Source of the DNA: Nitrobacter winogradskyi Nb-255 | GTDB lineage: Bacteria; Pseudomonadota; Alphaproteobacteria; Rhizobiales; Xanthobacteraceae | Direction: 5' to 3' | DNA: 64,000 bases | Assembly: GCF_000012725.1 (NCBI RefSeq) | Contig: NC_007406.1 | Coordinates: forward strand, 2,694,001 to 2,758,000 | Part shown: in pieces, positions 18,114-27,565 of the stretch | How positions within the stretch are numbered: position 1 is the first letter of the stretch | How the letters are laid out: each line of letters opens with the position of its first letter | The notes under the pieces: model-generated | Seen by the model: only the letters and a program-made list of their open reading frames with translations | Told to the model about the DNA's origin: nothing | The model's database searches: none | Made by a program: the position numbers and the translations under genes

Positions 18114-18968
18114 TCAGGCGGGTCCGGTGGCGATCGGCGGTCCCTCCACCAGACCCCACTCCGACCATGATCCGTCATAGAGCGCCGAGCCCCTCGCGCC
18201 GAGACGGTAGAGCGCAAGCGTTAGCACCGCGGCCGAAACCCCCGAGCCGCAGGTGGTGACGACCGGCTTTGCCAGATCCACGCCGGCGCGAGAGAACGCG
18301 GCGCGGATGTCGTCCAGCGGTTTCATGACGCCGGTCCCGGGATCGAACAACTCGGCGTAGGACAGGTTGCGGCTGCCGGGGATATGCCCCGAGCGCAAGC
18401 CCTGCCTCGGCTCCATCACGGCGCCCGTGAAGCGAGCCGCCGCGCGCGCATCGACAAGCTGCTCGCGACATGACGACAGGTTGCTCACGAGTTGAGCCTT
18501 GTCGCGTACAAACAGCGGATCGAAGGTCGCGGTGAAGTGGCCCGGCTCCGGCGAAACCTTGCCGGATTCGACCGGACGGCCTTCCGCGCGCCATTTCTTC
18601 AGGCCGCCGTCAAGCACCCGGACACCGGCATGGCCGAACGACAGGAACATCCACCACGCCCGCGGCCCGGCAAGCCAGCCACCATTGTCATAAACAACGA
18701 CCGTATCCTTCGAGGAAATTCCGAGCGCGCCGACATCGCGCCCGAACTGCGCGGCATCCGGATACATATGCGGAAGCGGCGATGCGCGATCCGATACGGC
18801 ATCGACATCGAAGAACACCGCGCCCGGAATATGCGCGGCATAAAAATCATCGACCGCCAGCGGCAGCACGCCGGGCATCTTGAACGAGGCGTCGATGGCC
18901 TTGACCTCACCGAGATGCGCGGCCAGCCATTCGGTGGAAACGAGAGGGTCGTCGAGGGTGGGGTTCAT
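18114..18968 (-). CDS. sseA: 3-mercaptopyruvate sulfurtransferase
   Basis: 284 residues from MNPTLDDPLVSTEWLAAHLG. Two rhodanese domains; the C-terminal one has the active loop CGSGVSA, the form typical of mercaptopyruvate sulfurtransferase rather than thiosulfate sulfurtransferase. It transfers sulfur from 3-mercaptopyruvate to thiols or cyanide. In-frame ATGs also lie at 18980 and 18992; the latter is formed by the end of the dispersed repeat (AACGCTATG), and none has a good ribosome-binding site, so the true start is uncertain. Confidence 0.9.
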   Translation of the reverse strand: MNPTLDDPLVSTEWLAAHLGEVKAIDASFKMPGVLPLAVDDFYAAHIPGAVFFDVDAVSDRASPLPHMYPDAAQFGRDVGALGISSKDTVVVYDNGGWLAGPRAWWMFLSFGHAGVRVLDGGLKKWRAEGRPVESGKVSPEPGHFTATFDPLFVRDKAQLVSNLSSCREQLVDARAAARFTGAVMEPRQGLRSGHIPGSRNLSYAELFDPGTGVMKPLDDIRAAFSRAGVDLAKPVVTTCGSGVSAAVLTLALYRLGARGSALYDGSWSEWGLVEGPPIATGPA

Positions 18969-18991
18969 GGCGATGTCCATCATGAGGCTCA

Positions 18992-19116
18992 TAGCGTTTT
19001 CGAGCGAAGCATGTCCTCGGGCTTGAGCTCTAAGGATGGTCCGGTTCGCGTGAAGAAAACGCGTCAAACATAAAGATAGAGTCCTTCACCGTTTCCATGA
19101 AGCGGTGAAAGACTCT
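18992..19116. repeat. Dispersed repeat plus AGAGTC hairpin
   Basis: The long module (AGCGTTTTCGAGCGAAGCAT ... CCGGTTCGCGTGAAGAAAAC) is joined to a hairpin AGAGTCCTTCACCG...CGGTGAAAGACTCT at 19078-19116. The left end abuts the 5' end of sseA and contributes an in-frame ATG. Confidence 0.8.
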
Positions 19117-19177
19117 TATCAGATGCCGGAAACTAAGATGCCGGCAACAGGTCCGCTCGCGTGATGAGACGGCGGAT

Positions 19178-19771
19178 CTATCGGCGCTTTTCATTGAGTT
19201 CGTAGGAGAGATGCGCCTTCACTTTCGGCCACTCCCCGGGAAGGATGCTGTAGACGACGGTGTCCCGCAGCGTCACGTTCGGTGACATCTGCCGATTGCG
19301 CAGGGTGCCATCCTGCCTGGCGCCGAGCCGCTCGAGGCCACGCCGGCTGACGTGATTGAAAACGTGAGTACGGAACTCGACGGCGATGCAGTTCAACTTT
19401 TCGAACGCGTGGGTGAGCAGCAGCAGCTTGCACTGGGTGTTGACCGCCGTGCGCTGAACCCGCTTCGCATACCATGTCGAGCCGATCTCGACGCGACAGC
19501 TCGCAGAATCGACGTTCATGTAGGTAGTCATGCCCGCGATCCGTCCCTCCGCATCCCGCACCGTGAAAGGCAGCATGGTCCCGGCTGCCTGTAGCGACAG
19601 CCGCCGCTCGATCTCGGCCGCCATTTTTTCCGGCGCCGGAACGAAGGTGTACCAGATCTTCCAGATTTCGCCGTCTTTTACCGCGTCCACAAGGGCTTCG
19701 CGATGATCCTGCGACAACGGCTCGAGCCGCGCATGAGGTCCTTCGAGGGTGACCGGCTGCAGCCAGGGCAT
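19178..19771 (-). CDS. GNAT family N-acetyltransferase (RimJ/RimL-like)
   Basis: 197 residues from MPWLQPVTLEGPHARLEPLS; AAGGAACGGAG upstream supports this start over an ATG nine codons earlier. The acetyl-CoA site region is QRTAVNTQCKLLLLTHAFEK, followed by the helix-strand LNCIAVEFRTHVFNHVSRRG and LERLGARQDGTLRN, diagnostic of the RimJ/RimL-like branch. The acceptor is unknown (protein N-terminus or small molecule). Single gene. Confidence 0.88.
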   Translation of the reverse strand: MPWLQPVTLEGPHARLEPLSQDHREALVDAVKDGEIWKIWYTFVPAPEKMAAEIERRLSLQAAGTMLPFTVRDAEGRIAGMTTYMNVDSASCRVEIGSTWYAKRVQRTAVNTQCKLLLLTHAFEKLNCIAVEFRTHVFNHVSRRGLERLGARQDGTLRNRQMSPNVTLRDTVVYSILPGEWPKVKAHLSYELNEKRR

Positions 19772-19880
19772 AGCATACTCCGTTCCTTGTACCGCCATTT
19801 GCGCGATCGCGACGAAATTTGCAAAAGCAATTTTGCCTGACTTAACGTCGTGCCCGCGCGGCGGGACAAATACGGGCGGC

Positions 19881-19985
19881 TAGAGCCTTTTCGCTTCTGA
19901 TGTAATCAGAAGCGAGGCTCTATATTGTTGTTTTGACGCGTTTTCTTCACGCGAACCGGTATCCACTTCGCTTGAAAACGCTCTA
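19881..19985. repeat. Dispersed repeat, complete two-module copy
   Basis: The hairpin module GAGCCTTTTCGCTTCTGATG...ATCAGAAGCGAGGCTC is followed by the long module GACGCGTTTTCTTCACGCGA...CCACTTCGCTTGAAAACGCT. This is one of the cleanest complete copies and defines the order of the modules. No gene is seen between 19772 and 20008. Confidence 0.85.
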
Positions 19986-20008
19986 AGAAGCTGGACACGT
20001 CGTCTGAA

Positions 20009-20365
20009 CTACTTCGCCTCCTGCTTCGCCGGAGTTTTTTTGTCCTCCTTCACCGGCGATTGCGGTTGCTTCCTGCTCGCCGCCTGAAGCTCGGCCACCG
20101 CCTTCCGCAAATCCGCAACCGTGCTCTCAAGCACCTGTATCTGCCGGTTGGCCGCTTCGATCTTCCGGCTGCTGTCGGTGACCTGTCTGGTAAGTGAGGT
20201 CTGCAGGAAATTGATGTTGCTCTGCAGGCAGCTTGTTCGCCGCTCCATCTTCTTTTCGACGGTGCATATCTCAATGCCGGGAACATCCTGGGCCAGGGCG
20301 GCGCCGGAACCGGGCATACAGAGGGGTACCATCATCAGCATCAACGGAAGGCTTCGGTTATTCAT
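20009..20365 (-). CDS. Exported coiled-coil hypothetical protein
   Basis: 118 residues from MNNRSLPLMLMMVPLCMPGS; GAGAGG upstream supports this ATG over one four codons earlier. Signal peptide to about residue 26, two Cys near the mature N-terminus (EICTVEKK, TSCLQSN), then a long heptad-rich helix (IEAANRQIQVLESTVADLRK) and a Lys/Pro/Gln-rich tail. Likely a periplasmic coiled coil; no family recognised. Confidence 0.65.
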   Translation of the reverse strand: MNNRSLPLMLMMVPLCMPGSGAALAQDVPGIEICTVEKKMERRTSCLQSNINFLQTSLTRQVTDSSRKIEAANRQIQVLESTVADLRKAVAELQAASRKQPQSPVKEDKKTPAKQEAK

Positions 20366-20552
20366 TGGACCTCTCATCTCACAATGAGTCCCTGACAGCC
20401 GCCTTGCGGGACGCTCTCAAGGGACGGGACATTCGTTTCAAATCGCATTCCGCCTCGTTAGACGCCGTTAACGCTAGCGATAAAAATCCCGGGATCGTGC
20501 AACCACTTGTCATCGAACCGGATTTAATCTCGTTCGGTATCATGGAACGGTG

Positions 20553-21365
20553 ATGCGCATCGACTGGCGAATGATGTTGGGACCGGCTCTCGCGATGCTG
20601 ATCGCAGGCGCGTCCATCTATGCCGATCACGAGCTCGCCGCCGTTCCGAACCTGTCCGCATTGTATATCTGTGTCGTCGCCCTCGCCGGCTCGCTTGGTG
20701 GAACAGCTTCCGGCCTGATCAGCGCCGGAATAGCTGTTCTGGCCTCCGCAGGTTTTCTAGGGGATGACAACGCGGCGGTGGCTGAGGGTTCCACCCTTCT
20801 GCATCTCGGCTTGCTGGCCCCGGCCGCCGGCGGCGCCGCCCTGATCACCGGATTGCTGCGATCGCGGATGATGAACGCGCTCGAACGGGAGCGTGAGCGG
20901 CACGCGACAGCAGCAAGGCTGACCGCCGCCCTCGACCAGACCGGCATCGGGATCGTCATGCTCGACGCGGACACCCGGGCCGAGTTCATCAACCGCGCAT
21001 TCCGGCATTACTTTTCGCTCCCGGATGAGAAGGCCGACAGCAGGCCGCCGTTTATCGCACTGATGTATCATGGCCGCGATACCGGCGCATATGAACTGCC
21101 GCAGGATGAACTCAGCCATTTCATCGCCGAGCGCGTCCGCATGGTGCGCGCGGGCGATCCGACCCCGATCAATATCAAGCTCAGAAATGGCCAGGTGCTG
21201 CGCTTCATCTGCACGGCGCTTCCCGACGGCGGCCGGATGCTCAGCTATACGCCGGTGACCGATCTGATTCGCCGCACGGACGATCCGGCGGATGCCGACT
21301 ATTATCTGTCGCTGCGCGGCGGCGACCGCCGCCTCCCGGTCCATCGCCTTCGCGCGGCGGAATAA
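20553..21365 (+). CDS. Membrane PAS-domain sensor-like protein without output domain
   Basis: About 270 residues (a GTG lies one codon upstream as an alternative start). Residues about 7-105 contain several membrane helices resembling the DUF4118/KdpD-type sensor module. A short coiled linker (ALERERERHATAARLTAALD) leads to a PAS domain (ALDQTGIGIVMLDADTRAEF ... LRNGQVLRFICTALPDGGRM). No kinase, cyclase or phosphodiesterase domain follows, so it may act with a separate partner. Ligand unknown. Confidence 0.75.
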   Translation: MRIDWRMMLGPALAMLIAGASIYADHELAAVPNLSALYICVVALAGSLGGTASGLISAGIAVLASAGFLGDDNAAVAEGSTLLHLGLLAPAAGGAALITGLLRSRMMNALERERERHATAARLTAALDQTGIGIVMLDADTRAEFINRAFRHYFSLPDEKADSRPPFIALMYHGRDTGAYELPQDELSHFIAERVRMVRAGDPTPINIKLRNGQVLRFICTALPDGGRMLSYTPVTDLIRRTDDPADADYYLSLRGGDRRLPVHRLRAAE

Positions 21366-21460
21366 TCTCGCCGCGGAAAGAATGCGCCTGCCGGGATTCC
21401 ATCGGGTATGGATCCGGACGTATGGTTGCGCATCGATCCACCTGGCCTGAGAATGCTCCC

Positions 21461-21658
21461 ATGACACGCCCGATCGGACAGCAAGCCGTTCGCCGCCTCA
21501 TCTGTTCCGGGTGCGGAACGGAATTCAATTGCGATCCATCCGGGAACTGCTGGTGCGCCGAGGAGCCCGGACGGTTGCCAATGCCGACCGAAGGCGGCGA
21601 CTGCCTGTGCCGCGATTGCCTGCGAAAGGCCGTGTCGAGGTCATCGCCCAAGACGTGA
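21461..21658 (+). CDS. Cysteine-rich CWC family protein
   Basis: A 65-residue protein with eight cysteines in CSGCG...C...CWC...CLC..C order (15, 18, 24, 30, 32, 48, 50, 53), matching the small Cys_rich_CWC family found in proteobacteria and probably binding zinc. It starts [18 protein letters not shown]. It precedes uvrB by 70 bases on the same strand and may be cotranscribed. Function of the family is unknown. Confidence 0.8.
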   Translation: MTRPIGQQAVRRLICSGCGTEFNCDPSGNCWCAEEPGRLPMPTEGGDCLCRDCLRKAVSRSSPKT

Positions 21659-21728
21659 CCCCGGCGTCGATGCGCATCGGTGTGATTGCGCCCTTTCGTG
21701 CGCGCTGGATTCGCCCCATATTGCCCGC

Positions 21729-24700
21729 ATGGCGAAGGCTCCCAATCCCCCTGAAAAACCCGGTAAAGCGCCGGGCTCACGGAAGTCAAAAGCCTCGACA
21801 TCGCAAACCTCGAAGCAGCAGACCTCGAAGCCGAAGGCGCATCGTCCCGAAGTGCAGCCGATCGGGCCGGCGTTGGCCGACCTGCTCAATCCCGCCATCA
21901 ACCGCGGCGACGCCGGCCTTGGGTCGGGAACCGGACTGCAACCCCCGCCGGACAATTCGTGGGACCGTCGCTCCGGCGGCGAAGCCGCGGCGCATCGCGC
22001 GCGGAGGTCAACGCGCGGCAAGAGCGACGCCACCGCGAAACGGGATGCGGCGAGCGCAACGTTCGAGAATCCTCCCCCTTCCCAACCCTCGAAGAGCGAA
22101 CTTCGCTCGTCTCGGCGGCCGGCAAGGGGAATTGAAAGCGGCTTCGAGGAAGCACCACAAGCAATTTACGGCACATCGGCCACGATCCCGACGCTCGATC
22201 CGGAACTGGCGCGACAGCTGGGCATGCCGACCGCCGAGGACGACGAGGATGCCCTGGCGCGGCCGCCGCGCAGCAAGATGGAGGGCCTCGGCGTCAAGGC
22301 GACGGCGGAATCGCTGGAGGCGCTGCTGCGCGACGGCCGGCCCGAATTCAAGACAGGCGACGGCTCGCTGAAACTCTGGACGCCGCATCGCCCGCCGCGA
22401 CCGGAGAAGAGCGAAGGCGGCGTACGGTTCGAGATCAAATCGGAGTATCAGCCCAAAGGCGACCAGCCGCAGGCGATCCGCGAACTGGTGGAAGGCATCC
22501 GGCGCAACGACCGCACCCAGGTGCTGCTCGGCGTCACCGGCTCGGGCAAGACCTACACCATGGCCAAGGTGATCGAAGCCACGCAGCGCCCGGCTCTGAT
22601 CCTCGCGCCGAACAAGACGCTGGCGGCGCAGCTCTACGGCGAGTTCAAGAGCTTCTTTCCCGACAACGCGGTGGAATACTTCGTCAGCTATTACGACTAC
22701 TATCAGCCCGAAGCCTACGTCCCGCGCACCGACACCTACATCGAAAAGGATTCCTCGATCAACGAGCAGATCGACCGCATGCGCCATGCGGCGACCCGTG
22801 CCCTGCTGGAACGCGACGACGTCATCATCGTCGCCTCGGTCTCGTGCATCTACGGCATCGGCTCGGTGGAAACCTACACCGCCATGACCTTCGCGTTGAA
22901 GCGCGGCGAGCGCATCGACCAGCGCCAGCTCATCGCCGACCTCGTGGCGCTTCAATACAAGCGCACGAGCGCCGATTTCACCCGCGGCACCTTTCGCGTG
23001 CGCGGTGACACCATCGACATTTTTCCCGCGCACTACGAGGACCGGGCTTGGCGCGTCAACCTGTTCGGCGACGAGGTCGAGAGCATCGAGGAGTTCGATC
23101 CCCTCACCGGCCACAAGCAGGACGAACTCGATTTCATCAAGGTCTATTCCAATTCGCACTATGTGACGCCGCGCCCGACGCTGGTGCAGGCGATCAAGAA
23201 CATCAAGGTGGAGCTGAAGCAGCGGCTCGACGAACTGCATGCTCAGGGCCGCCTTCTGGAAGCGCAGCGGCTGGAGCAGCGCACCACCTTCGACCTCGAA
23301 ATGATGGAGGCCACGGGAAGCTGCGCCGGCATCGAGAACTATTCGCGTTACCTCACCGGCCGCCGACCGGGCGAGCCGCCGCCGACGCTGTTTGAATACG
23401 TCCCCGACAACGCGCTGGTGTTCGCCGACGAAAGCCACGTCAGCGTGCCGCAGATCGGCGGCATGTTCCGCGGCGACTTCCGCCGCAAGGCGACGCTGGC
23501 CGAATACGGCTTCCGCCTGCCCTCCTGCATGGACAACCGGCCGCTGCGTTTCGAGGAATGGGACATGATGCGGCCGCAGACGATCGCGGTCTCGGCCACG
23601 CCGGGCGCGTGGGAGCTGAACGAGAGCGGCGGCGTGTTCGTCGAGCAGGTTATCCGCCCGACCGGCCTGATCGATCCGCCGGTCGACATCCGCCCCGCGC
23701 GCACCCAGGTCGACGACCTCGTCGGCGAGGTGCGCGCCACCGCGGCGAAAGGCTACCGCTCGCTCGTCACCGTGCTGACCAAACGCATGGCGGAAGACCT
23801 CACCGAATACCTGCATGAGCAGGGCATCCGCGTCCGCTACATGCATTCGGACATCGACACCATCGAGCGCATCGAGATCATCCGCGATCTCAGGCTCGGA
23901 GCGTTCGACGCGCTGGTCGGCATCAACCTGCTGCGCGAGGGCCTCGACATTCCGGAATGCGCGCTAGTCGCCATCCTCGACGCGGACAAGGAGGGCTTCC
24001 TGCGCAGCGAGACCTCGCTGATCCAGACCATCGGCCGCGCAGCCCGCAACGTCGAAGGCCGGGTGATCCTCTATGCCGATCAGGTCACCGGATCGATGCA
24101 GCGCTCCATCGCCGAGACCGACCGCCGCCGCGAGAAACAGGTGGAGTACAACACCGCCCACGGCATCACGCCGGAGAGTATCAAGAAGTCCATCGGCGAT
24201 ATCCTCAACAGCGTCTACGAGCGCGACCATGTGCTGGTGGAAATCGGCGACGGGGGCAAGGGAAATTCCTGGTCGGACGACGCGATCGCGATCGGCCACA
24301 ATTTCGAAGCTGTTCTCTCCGATCTGGAAACACGGATGCGCGAGGCCGCCGCCGACCTGAACTTCGAGGAAGCCGCAAGACTGCGCGACGAGGTGAAGCG
24401 GCTGCGCGCCACCGAGCTTGCCGTCGTCGACGATCCCACCATCAAGCAGCGCGGCGTCGCGGCGAAGGCTGGCAGCTACGCGGGCAAGAAGAAGTACGGC
24501 GACGCAGCGAACCTGCCGGCGCGTCTCGACAAGGCGGCGCAAGGCACGGCAGCCGGCAAGTTCGGCAAACGTGGCTCGTCAACCTCGAAAGTCCACAAGC
24601 CCTCGCTCGACGAGATGGGCATCGCCACCTGGCATGAGGTCAAACCGACCGGCGCGCGGCCGAAGCCGCGCAAGCCTACGCTGGATGAAATGGGCCCGGG

Positions 24701-24827
24701 AACGGAAAGCCGCATCTATCAACCAACCTCGACGCGTGAAGCCGGCCCGGAGTTCGGCCCCGGCCCCCGCTCGACCGGCGGCGCGCCGGGAAAACGAGGC
24801 GGTTGGAAGAACAATCGAAAGCGCTAG
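21729..24827 (+). CDS. uvrB: Excinuclease ABC subunit B with long N- and C-terminal extensions
   Basis: 1032 residues. The conserved helicase-like core starts near residue 236 ([20 protein letters not shown]), with Walker A GVTGSGKT at 268-275, the beta-hairpin region [20 protein letters not shown], and a C-terminal UVR motif near 861-896 ([20 protein letters not shown]) that binds UvrC. It loads onto damage with UvrA and recruits UvrC. About 230 extra N-terminal residues (low-complexity, Lys/Ser/Pro-rich) and about 130 C-terminal residues with LDEMG repeats are beyond the usual 670-residue length. The start is the first ATG, though later starts in the extension are possible. Confidence 0.96.
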   Translation: MAKAPNPPEKPGKAPGSRKSKASTSQTSKQQTSKPKAHRPEVQPIGPALADLLNPAINRGDAGLGSGTGLQPPPDNSWDRRSGGEAAAHRARRSTRGKSDATAKRDAASATFENPPPSQPSKSELRSSRRPARGIESGFEEAPQAIYGTSATIPTLDPELARQLGMPTAEDDEDALARPPRSKMEGLGVKATAESLEALLRDGRPEFKTGDGSLKLWTPHRPPRPEKSEGGVRFEIKSEYQPKGDQPQAIRELVEGIRRNDRTQVLLGVTGSGKTYTMAKVIEATQRPALILAPNKTLAAQLYGEFKSFFPDNAVEYFVSYYDYYQPEAYVPRTDTYIEKDSSINEQIDRMRHAATRALLERDDVIIVASVSCIYGIGSVETYTAMTFALKRGERIDQRQLIADLVALQYKRTSADFTRGTFRVRGDTIDIFPAHYEDRAWRVNLFGDEVESIEEFDPLTGHKQDELDFIKVYSNSHYVTPRPTLVQAIKNIKVELKQRLDELHAQGRLLEAQRLEQRTTFDLEMMEATGSCAGIENYSRYLTGRRPGEPPPTLFEYVPDNALVFADESHVSVPQIGGMFRGDFRRKATLAEYGFRLPSCMDNRPLRFEEWDMMRPQTIAVSATPGAWELNESGGVFVEQVIRPTGLIDPPVDIRPARTQVDDLVGEVRATAAKGYRSLVTVLTKRMAEDLTEYLHEQGIRVRYMHSDIDTIERIEIIRDLRLGAFDALVGINLLREGLDIPECALVAILDADKEGFLRSETSLIQTIGRAARNVEGRVILYADQVTGSMQRSIAETDRRREKQVEYNTAHGITPESIKKSIGDILNSVYERDHVLVEIGDGGKGNSWSDDAIAIGHNFEAVLSDLETRMREAAADLNFEEAARLRDEVKRLRATELAVVDDPTIKQRGVAAKAGSYAGKKKYGDAANLPARLDKAAQGTAAGKFGKRGSSTSKVHKPSLDEMGIATWHEVKPTGARPKPRKPTLDEMGPGTESRIYQPTSTREAGPEFGPGPRSTGGAPGKRGGWKNNRKR

Positions 24828-24835
24828 CAGAACAA

Positions 24836-24967
24836 TCATTGCAGAGATGTTTCATGCTTTTTGACATACTCAAGCAGAGTGTTCACCCACCATGGGCTCA
24901 ATCGTCCGAGGCCGTCCGGCATGGCTTTGTCATAAGCCTTATATCGCCGCGATCCAGCCTGACACTG
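24836..24967 (-). pseudogene. Possible 3' remnant of an unknown gene
   Basis: An open stretch of about 44 codons ends at TGA and encodes YKAYDKAMPDGLGRLSPWWV followed by NTLLEYVKKHETSLQ. It reads like the C-terminus of a real protein, but an in-frame TAA just upstream (24968-24970) and the lack of a start make it a likely relic. The rest of 24828-25109 holds no gene I can support. Confidence 0.35.
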
Positions 24968-25109
24968 TTATAAAAGTTCTCGACCGGGCCGGATCTCACA
25001 AGGCATAAAGAATAGCTCATCAAAAGCTTGCTCCACAGCTATCACTCCTTCACGTGAAGGTTTAGAGCGCCGGCACCCTATTCAAATTTCATCAAACAAG
25101 GATACCTTC

Positions 25110-25445
25110 ATGGCGGACGCTGATCTCGACGTCATCATCCGGCGGCTCGCGAAGCAGCAGCACAAAAGCCTGATCGCCGCGGTCAAGGCGCGACGCGACC
25201 GCTATCTCGCCCTCGCCGCCAAGGCGAAGGATGCCGCCGGCAGGCAGCGATTACGGCAGATGGCGAAGCACGCGTTCGAGGAAGGCGCCGCCGCCGCAAG
25301 GCGAATGCAGATGTCCGCCGACAACGCCGCCGACAGCTATGCACGCGCGATGCGGCGGGCGGCCGACAGGCTCGCGACGGAACAGGCTGCAACGCCGAAG
25401 AAAAAATCCGTCAAAGCAACGAAACGGAAAGCCGGGAAGAGTTGA
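25110..25445 (+). CDS. Basic helical hypothetical protein
   Basis: 111 residues starting MADADLDVIIRRLAKQQHKS with AAGGAT nearby. Almost entirely Ala/Arg/Lys-rich helix (AVKARRDRYLALAAKAKDAA), ending in a Lys-rich tail (KKKSVKATKRKAGKS), reminiscent of histone H1/HU-tail-like DNA-binding proteins. No domain is recognised. Likely nucleic-acid associated by charge only. Confidence 0.55.
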   Translation: MADADLDVIIRRLAKQQHKSLIAAVKARRDRYLALAAKAKDAAGRQRLRQMAKHAFEEGAAAARRMQMSADNAADSYARAMRRAADRLATEQAATPKKKSVKATKRKAGKS

Positions 25446-25579
25446 ATACGCACGATGCTTCTCGCCGCGTCGGCTTCAACACCTTCAGTTCCGATTTCAG
25501 CACGCGTTTGACCGCTTGGCGTTCCGCGGCATCGATCGAGGCCGGCGTCACCGCGGTCGCGGGCGAGGCAGGATTCACC

Positions 25580-25611
25580 ATAATGATCGTATAAGATAAT
25601 GATCGTATAAG
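25580..25611. repeat. Perfect 16-bp tandem duplication
   Basis: ATAATGATCGTATAAG occurs twice without spacing, about 93 bases upstream of the start at 25704. It is AT-rich compared with the surroundings. It could be a paired binding site or a promoter duplication (each unit contains TATAAG). Confidence 0.8.
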
Positions 25612-25703
25612 ACTTCACGCTGACGTGTATTTTCCCACGCGCCATAATTTCGAACGAACGCGGCGGCAGTGTGCTTCTTCGGAATCGGCGGGCTGGCGGA
25701 ACC

Positions 25704-26594
25704 ATGGCTTCATTAATGCGACGTGCTGCTGGTTTACTGCTTCTGGTGGCCGCCGCCGGCTGGACGACCGGGACATTGCCGGCGCGATCGGAAGCACCTG
25801 ACAATCGAGACAACCGGCCGGAGCAGGCCGCGTTCCCTGGCGAACAGCCCGTAGATTCCAACATCGACTGGAGCCAGCTCGATGTCGATGGCTTCACCCT
25901 GACCGAGGACATGCCCCCGCAAGTCCTTCGTTCGCAGCGTTCGGCCCCAGCCGCATCGGGCGAAGGTCTCGCCTGGACCTCACATGACAAGGCTGACGGC
26001 TCAGCCGCCCTTACCGCGAAACGTTCGGTTTCATCGCTCTGGAACGCGCAGGTCGGAACCGACCTGACCGTCATTCGCCAGCCGTCGCCGCTGACGGCTT
26101 CGGAACAGGCGGCGGGCAGACTTGCAGCCAATGCTCCCCCGTCGCGGTCCTCGGGGCAGGCATGGGCGGCCGTCACCGCGCCCGGCCTGGGGCGGATCTG
26201 GGACAAGACCGCGCTTGAAGCACGGATCGATCCCGCCCGCGATCAGACCATGCTCGATACCTCGCTCAGCAAATCGCTGCCCCTCAGCGATGGCCGTTAC
26301 GCGCTGACCCTCCGGAACGGCTACAACATCATTCAGCAGGACGCGTTGTCGGTCCCGGGCATCAAGGGAACGCGACATTACAATACCGACCATTCTGCCA
26401 GGCTGAGCGTCACCGACACCGGCACCAGCCTGATCGCGGGGCAGTCGCTTTCATCGACCGATAGTAGATGGCTTCGCAGGATCGGCGCCGAGCAAAAGCT
26501 CTCCGACGGCCTCAGCATCACCGGCGCGGTCAGTGAAACGCCGCAAGGACCGCTGAACGCGAGCCTGACCGCAGCGTTCAGGCGCAAGTGGTGA
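25704..26594 (+). CDS. Exported protein with beta-barrel-like C-terminal half
   Basis: 296 residues from MASLMRRAAGLLLLVAAAGW, a signal peptide. The middle is disordered. From about residue 130 the sequence alternates hydrophobic and polar residues in strands (KTALEARIDPARDQTMLDTS, DGRYALTLRNGYNIIQQDAL) and ends NASLTAAFRRKW with a terminal aromatic, as in outer-membrane barrels. I recognise no named family. It is preceded by the 16-bp tandem repeat. Confidence 0.6.
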   Translation: MASLMRRAAGLLLLVAAAGWTTGTLPARSEAPDNRDNRPEQAAFPGEQPVDSNIDWSQLDVDGFTLTEDMPPQVLRSQRSAPAASGEGLAWTSHDKADGSAALTAKRSVSSLWNAQVGTDLTVIRQPSPLTASEQAAGRLAANAPPSRSSGQAWAAVTAPGLGRIWDKTALEARIDPARDQTMLDTSLSKSLPLSDGRYALTLRNGYNIIQQDALSVPGIKGTRHYNTDHSARLSVTDTGTSLIAGQSLSSTDSRWLRRIGAEQKLSDGLSITGAVSETPQGPLNASLTAAFRRKW

Positions 26595-26692
26595 CCCCCG
26601 CCGGGCGGCCTGATTTCAGGAATTCAACGCTGCCCGCCGCAGATCGGCCCCGATGTCGTCAAAATCGGCGGTCCTGATAGCAGCACCCTAGA

Positions 26693-26794
26693 GCATGATC
26701 CGAGCAAGTTGAATCGGACCATGCTCTAGAAATGGTTGTCTGGTCGCATTTTCTTGCGGCGAACCGGTATCCACTTCGCCGGAAAGTGCTCTAG
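26693..26794. repeat. Dispersed repeat at left end of IS copy 2
   Basis: A GAGCATGATCC...GGACCATGCTCT palindrome is followed by AAATGGTTGTCTGGTCGCAT and CGAACCGGTATCCACTTCGC, ending GTGCTCTAG. The same arrangement is found at 34869-34986. The final CTAG (26791-26794) is the left target duplicate of the IS. Confidence 0.8.
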
Positions 26795-26807
26795 GCCGGA
26801 TCGACAT

Positions 26808-27356
26808 TCACGGCAGCCAGATCAGGGCTGCGGCCAGGTGAACGAAGCCCGTGAAGTGAACGGTTCGCCTGTCGTAGCGGGTGGCGAAACGGCGGAAGTG
26901 CTTGAGACGGTTGAAGCAGCGCTCGATGCGGTTGCGGTGCTTGTAGAGACCGGCGTCATGCGGGATGATGATTTTGCGCGTCCTGTTTGAGGGGATCACC
27001 GCTTCGGCGCCCATGCCGGCGATGAGTGCACGCAAGGCGTTGCTGTCATAAGCCTTGTCGGCCAGCACGGCGTCCCCGGCCTGGGCTTCGAGCAGCGCGG
27101 GGGCTTGTGTGATGTCTCCGACCTGCCCGGCGGTGACGATGAAACGCAAGGGTCGGCCCAGCGCATCGGCGAGCATGTGGACCTTGGTGGTCAGTCCACC
27201 TCGGGAACGCCCCAGCGCCTGATCCTTGGCCCCCCTTTTCCGGTAGCCGCCTGCTGATGGGCTCGAACGATGGTTGAGTCGAGCATCAGATACTGGTTGT
27301 CGCGATCGGCTGTCAGGGTGGAGAACACCCGTTCCCACACACCGGCATGGCACCAC
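26808..27356 (-). CDS. IS5-family transposase, C-terminal frame (copy 2)
   Basis: Identical to the frame at 3566-4114. It carries Asp in VLADKAYDS and the Y-R-E signature YKHRNRIERCFNRLK. It is probably made only as a frameshift fusion with the N-terminal frame, so the section upstream of about 27232 is not independently meaningful. Confidence 0.85.
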   Translation of the reverse strand: MVPCRCVGTGVLHPDSRSRQPVSDARLNHRSSPSAGGYRKRGAKDQALGRSRGGLTTKVHMLADALGRPLRFIVTAGQVGDITQAPALLEAQAGDAVLADKAYDSNALRALIAGMGAEAVIPSNRTRKIIIPHDAGLYKHRNRIERCFNRLKHFRRFATRYDRRTVHFTGFVHLAAALIWLP

Positions 27357-27565
27357 CTGCTGAACCGCCGATGCACCGTCTTCCAGCGACCATAGCGCTC
27401 CGGCAGGTCACACCAGTGCGCGCCGGATCGCAGCACCCACAGGCAGCCGTTCACAAACAACCGATTATCCGATCCCGTCCGTCCCGGATCAGAGGCCTTG
27501 CCTGGCAGCAACGGTGCAATCTTCGCCCACTGATGATCGCTCAGCTCATACCGCTTGATCCCCAT
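27191..27565 (-). CDS. IS5-family transposase, N-terminal frame (copy 2)
   Basis: Identical in protein sequence to the copy-1 frame at 3949-4323: MGIKRYELSDHQWAKI start, DUF4096-like domain and first catalytic Asp in MLDSTIVRAHQ. It ends after a -1 shift site (AAAAGGGGGG on the coding strand, 27230-27239), where the downstream frame takes over. Confidence 0.88.
   Translation of the reverse strand: MGIKRYELSDHQWAKIAPLLPGKASDPGRTGSDNRLFVNGCLWVLRSGAHWCDLPERYGRWKTVHRRFSRWCHAGVWERVFSTLTADRDNQYLMLDSTIVRAHQQAATGKGGPRIRRWGVPEVD

Noticed and set aside
22008-23846. Long minus-strand open frame (612 codons) opposite uvrB
   Set aside because: It is antisense to the conserved UvrB core, has a skewed Arg/His/Asp-rich composition typical of shadow frames in high-GC DNA, and no domain.
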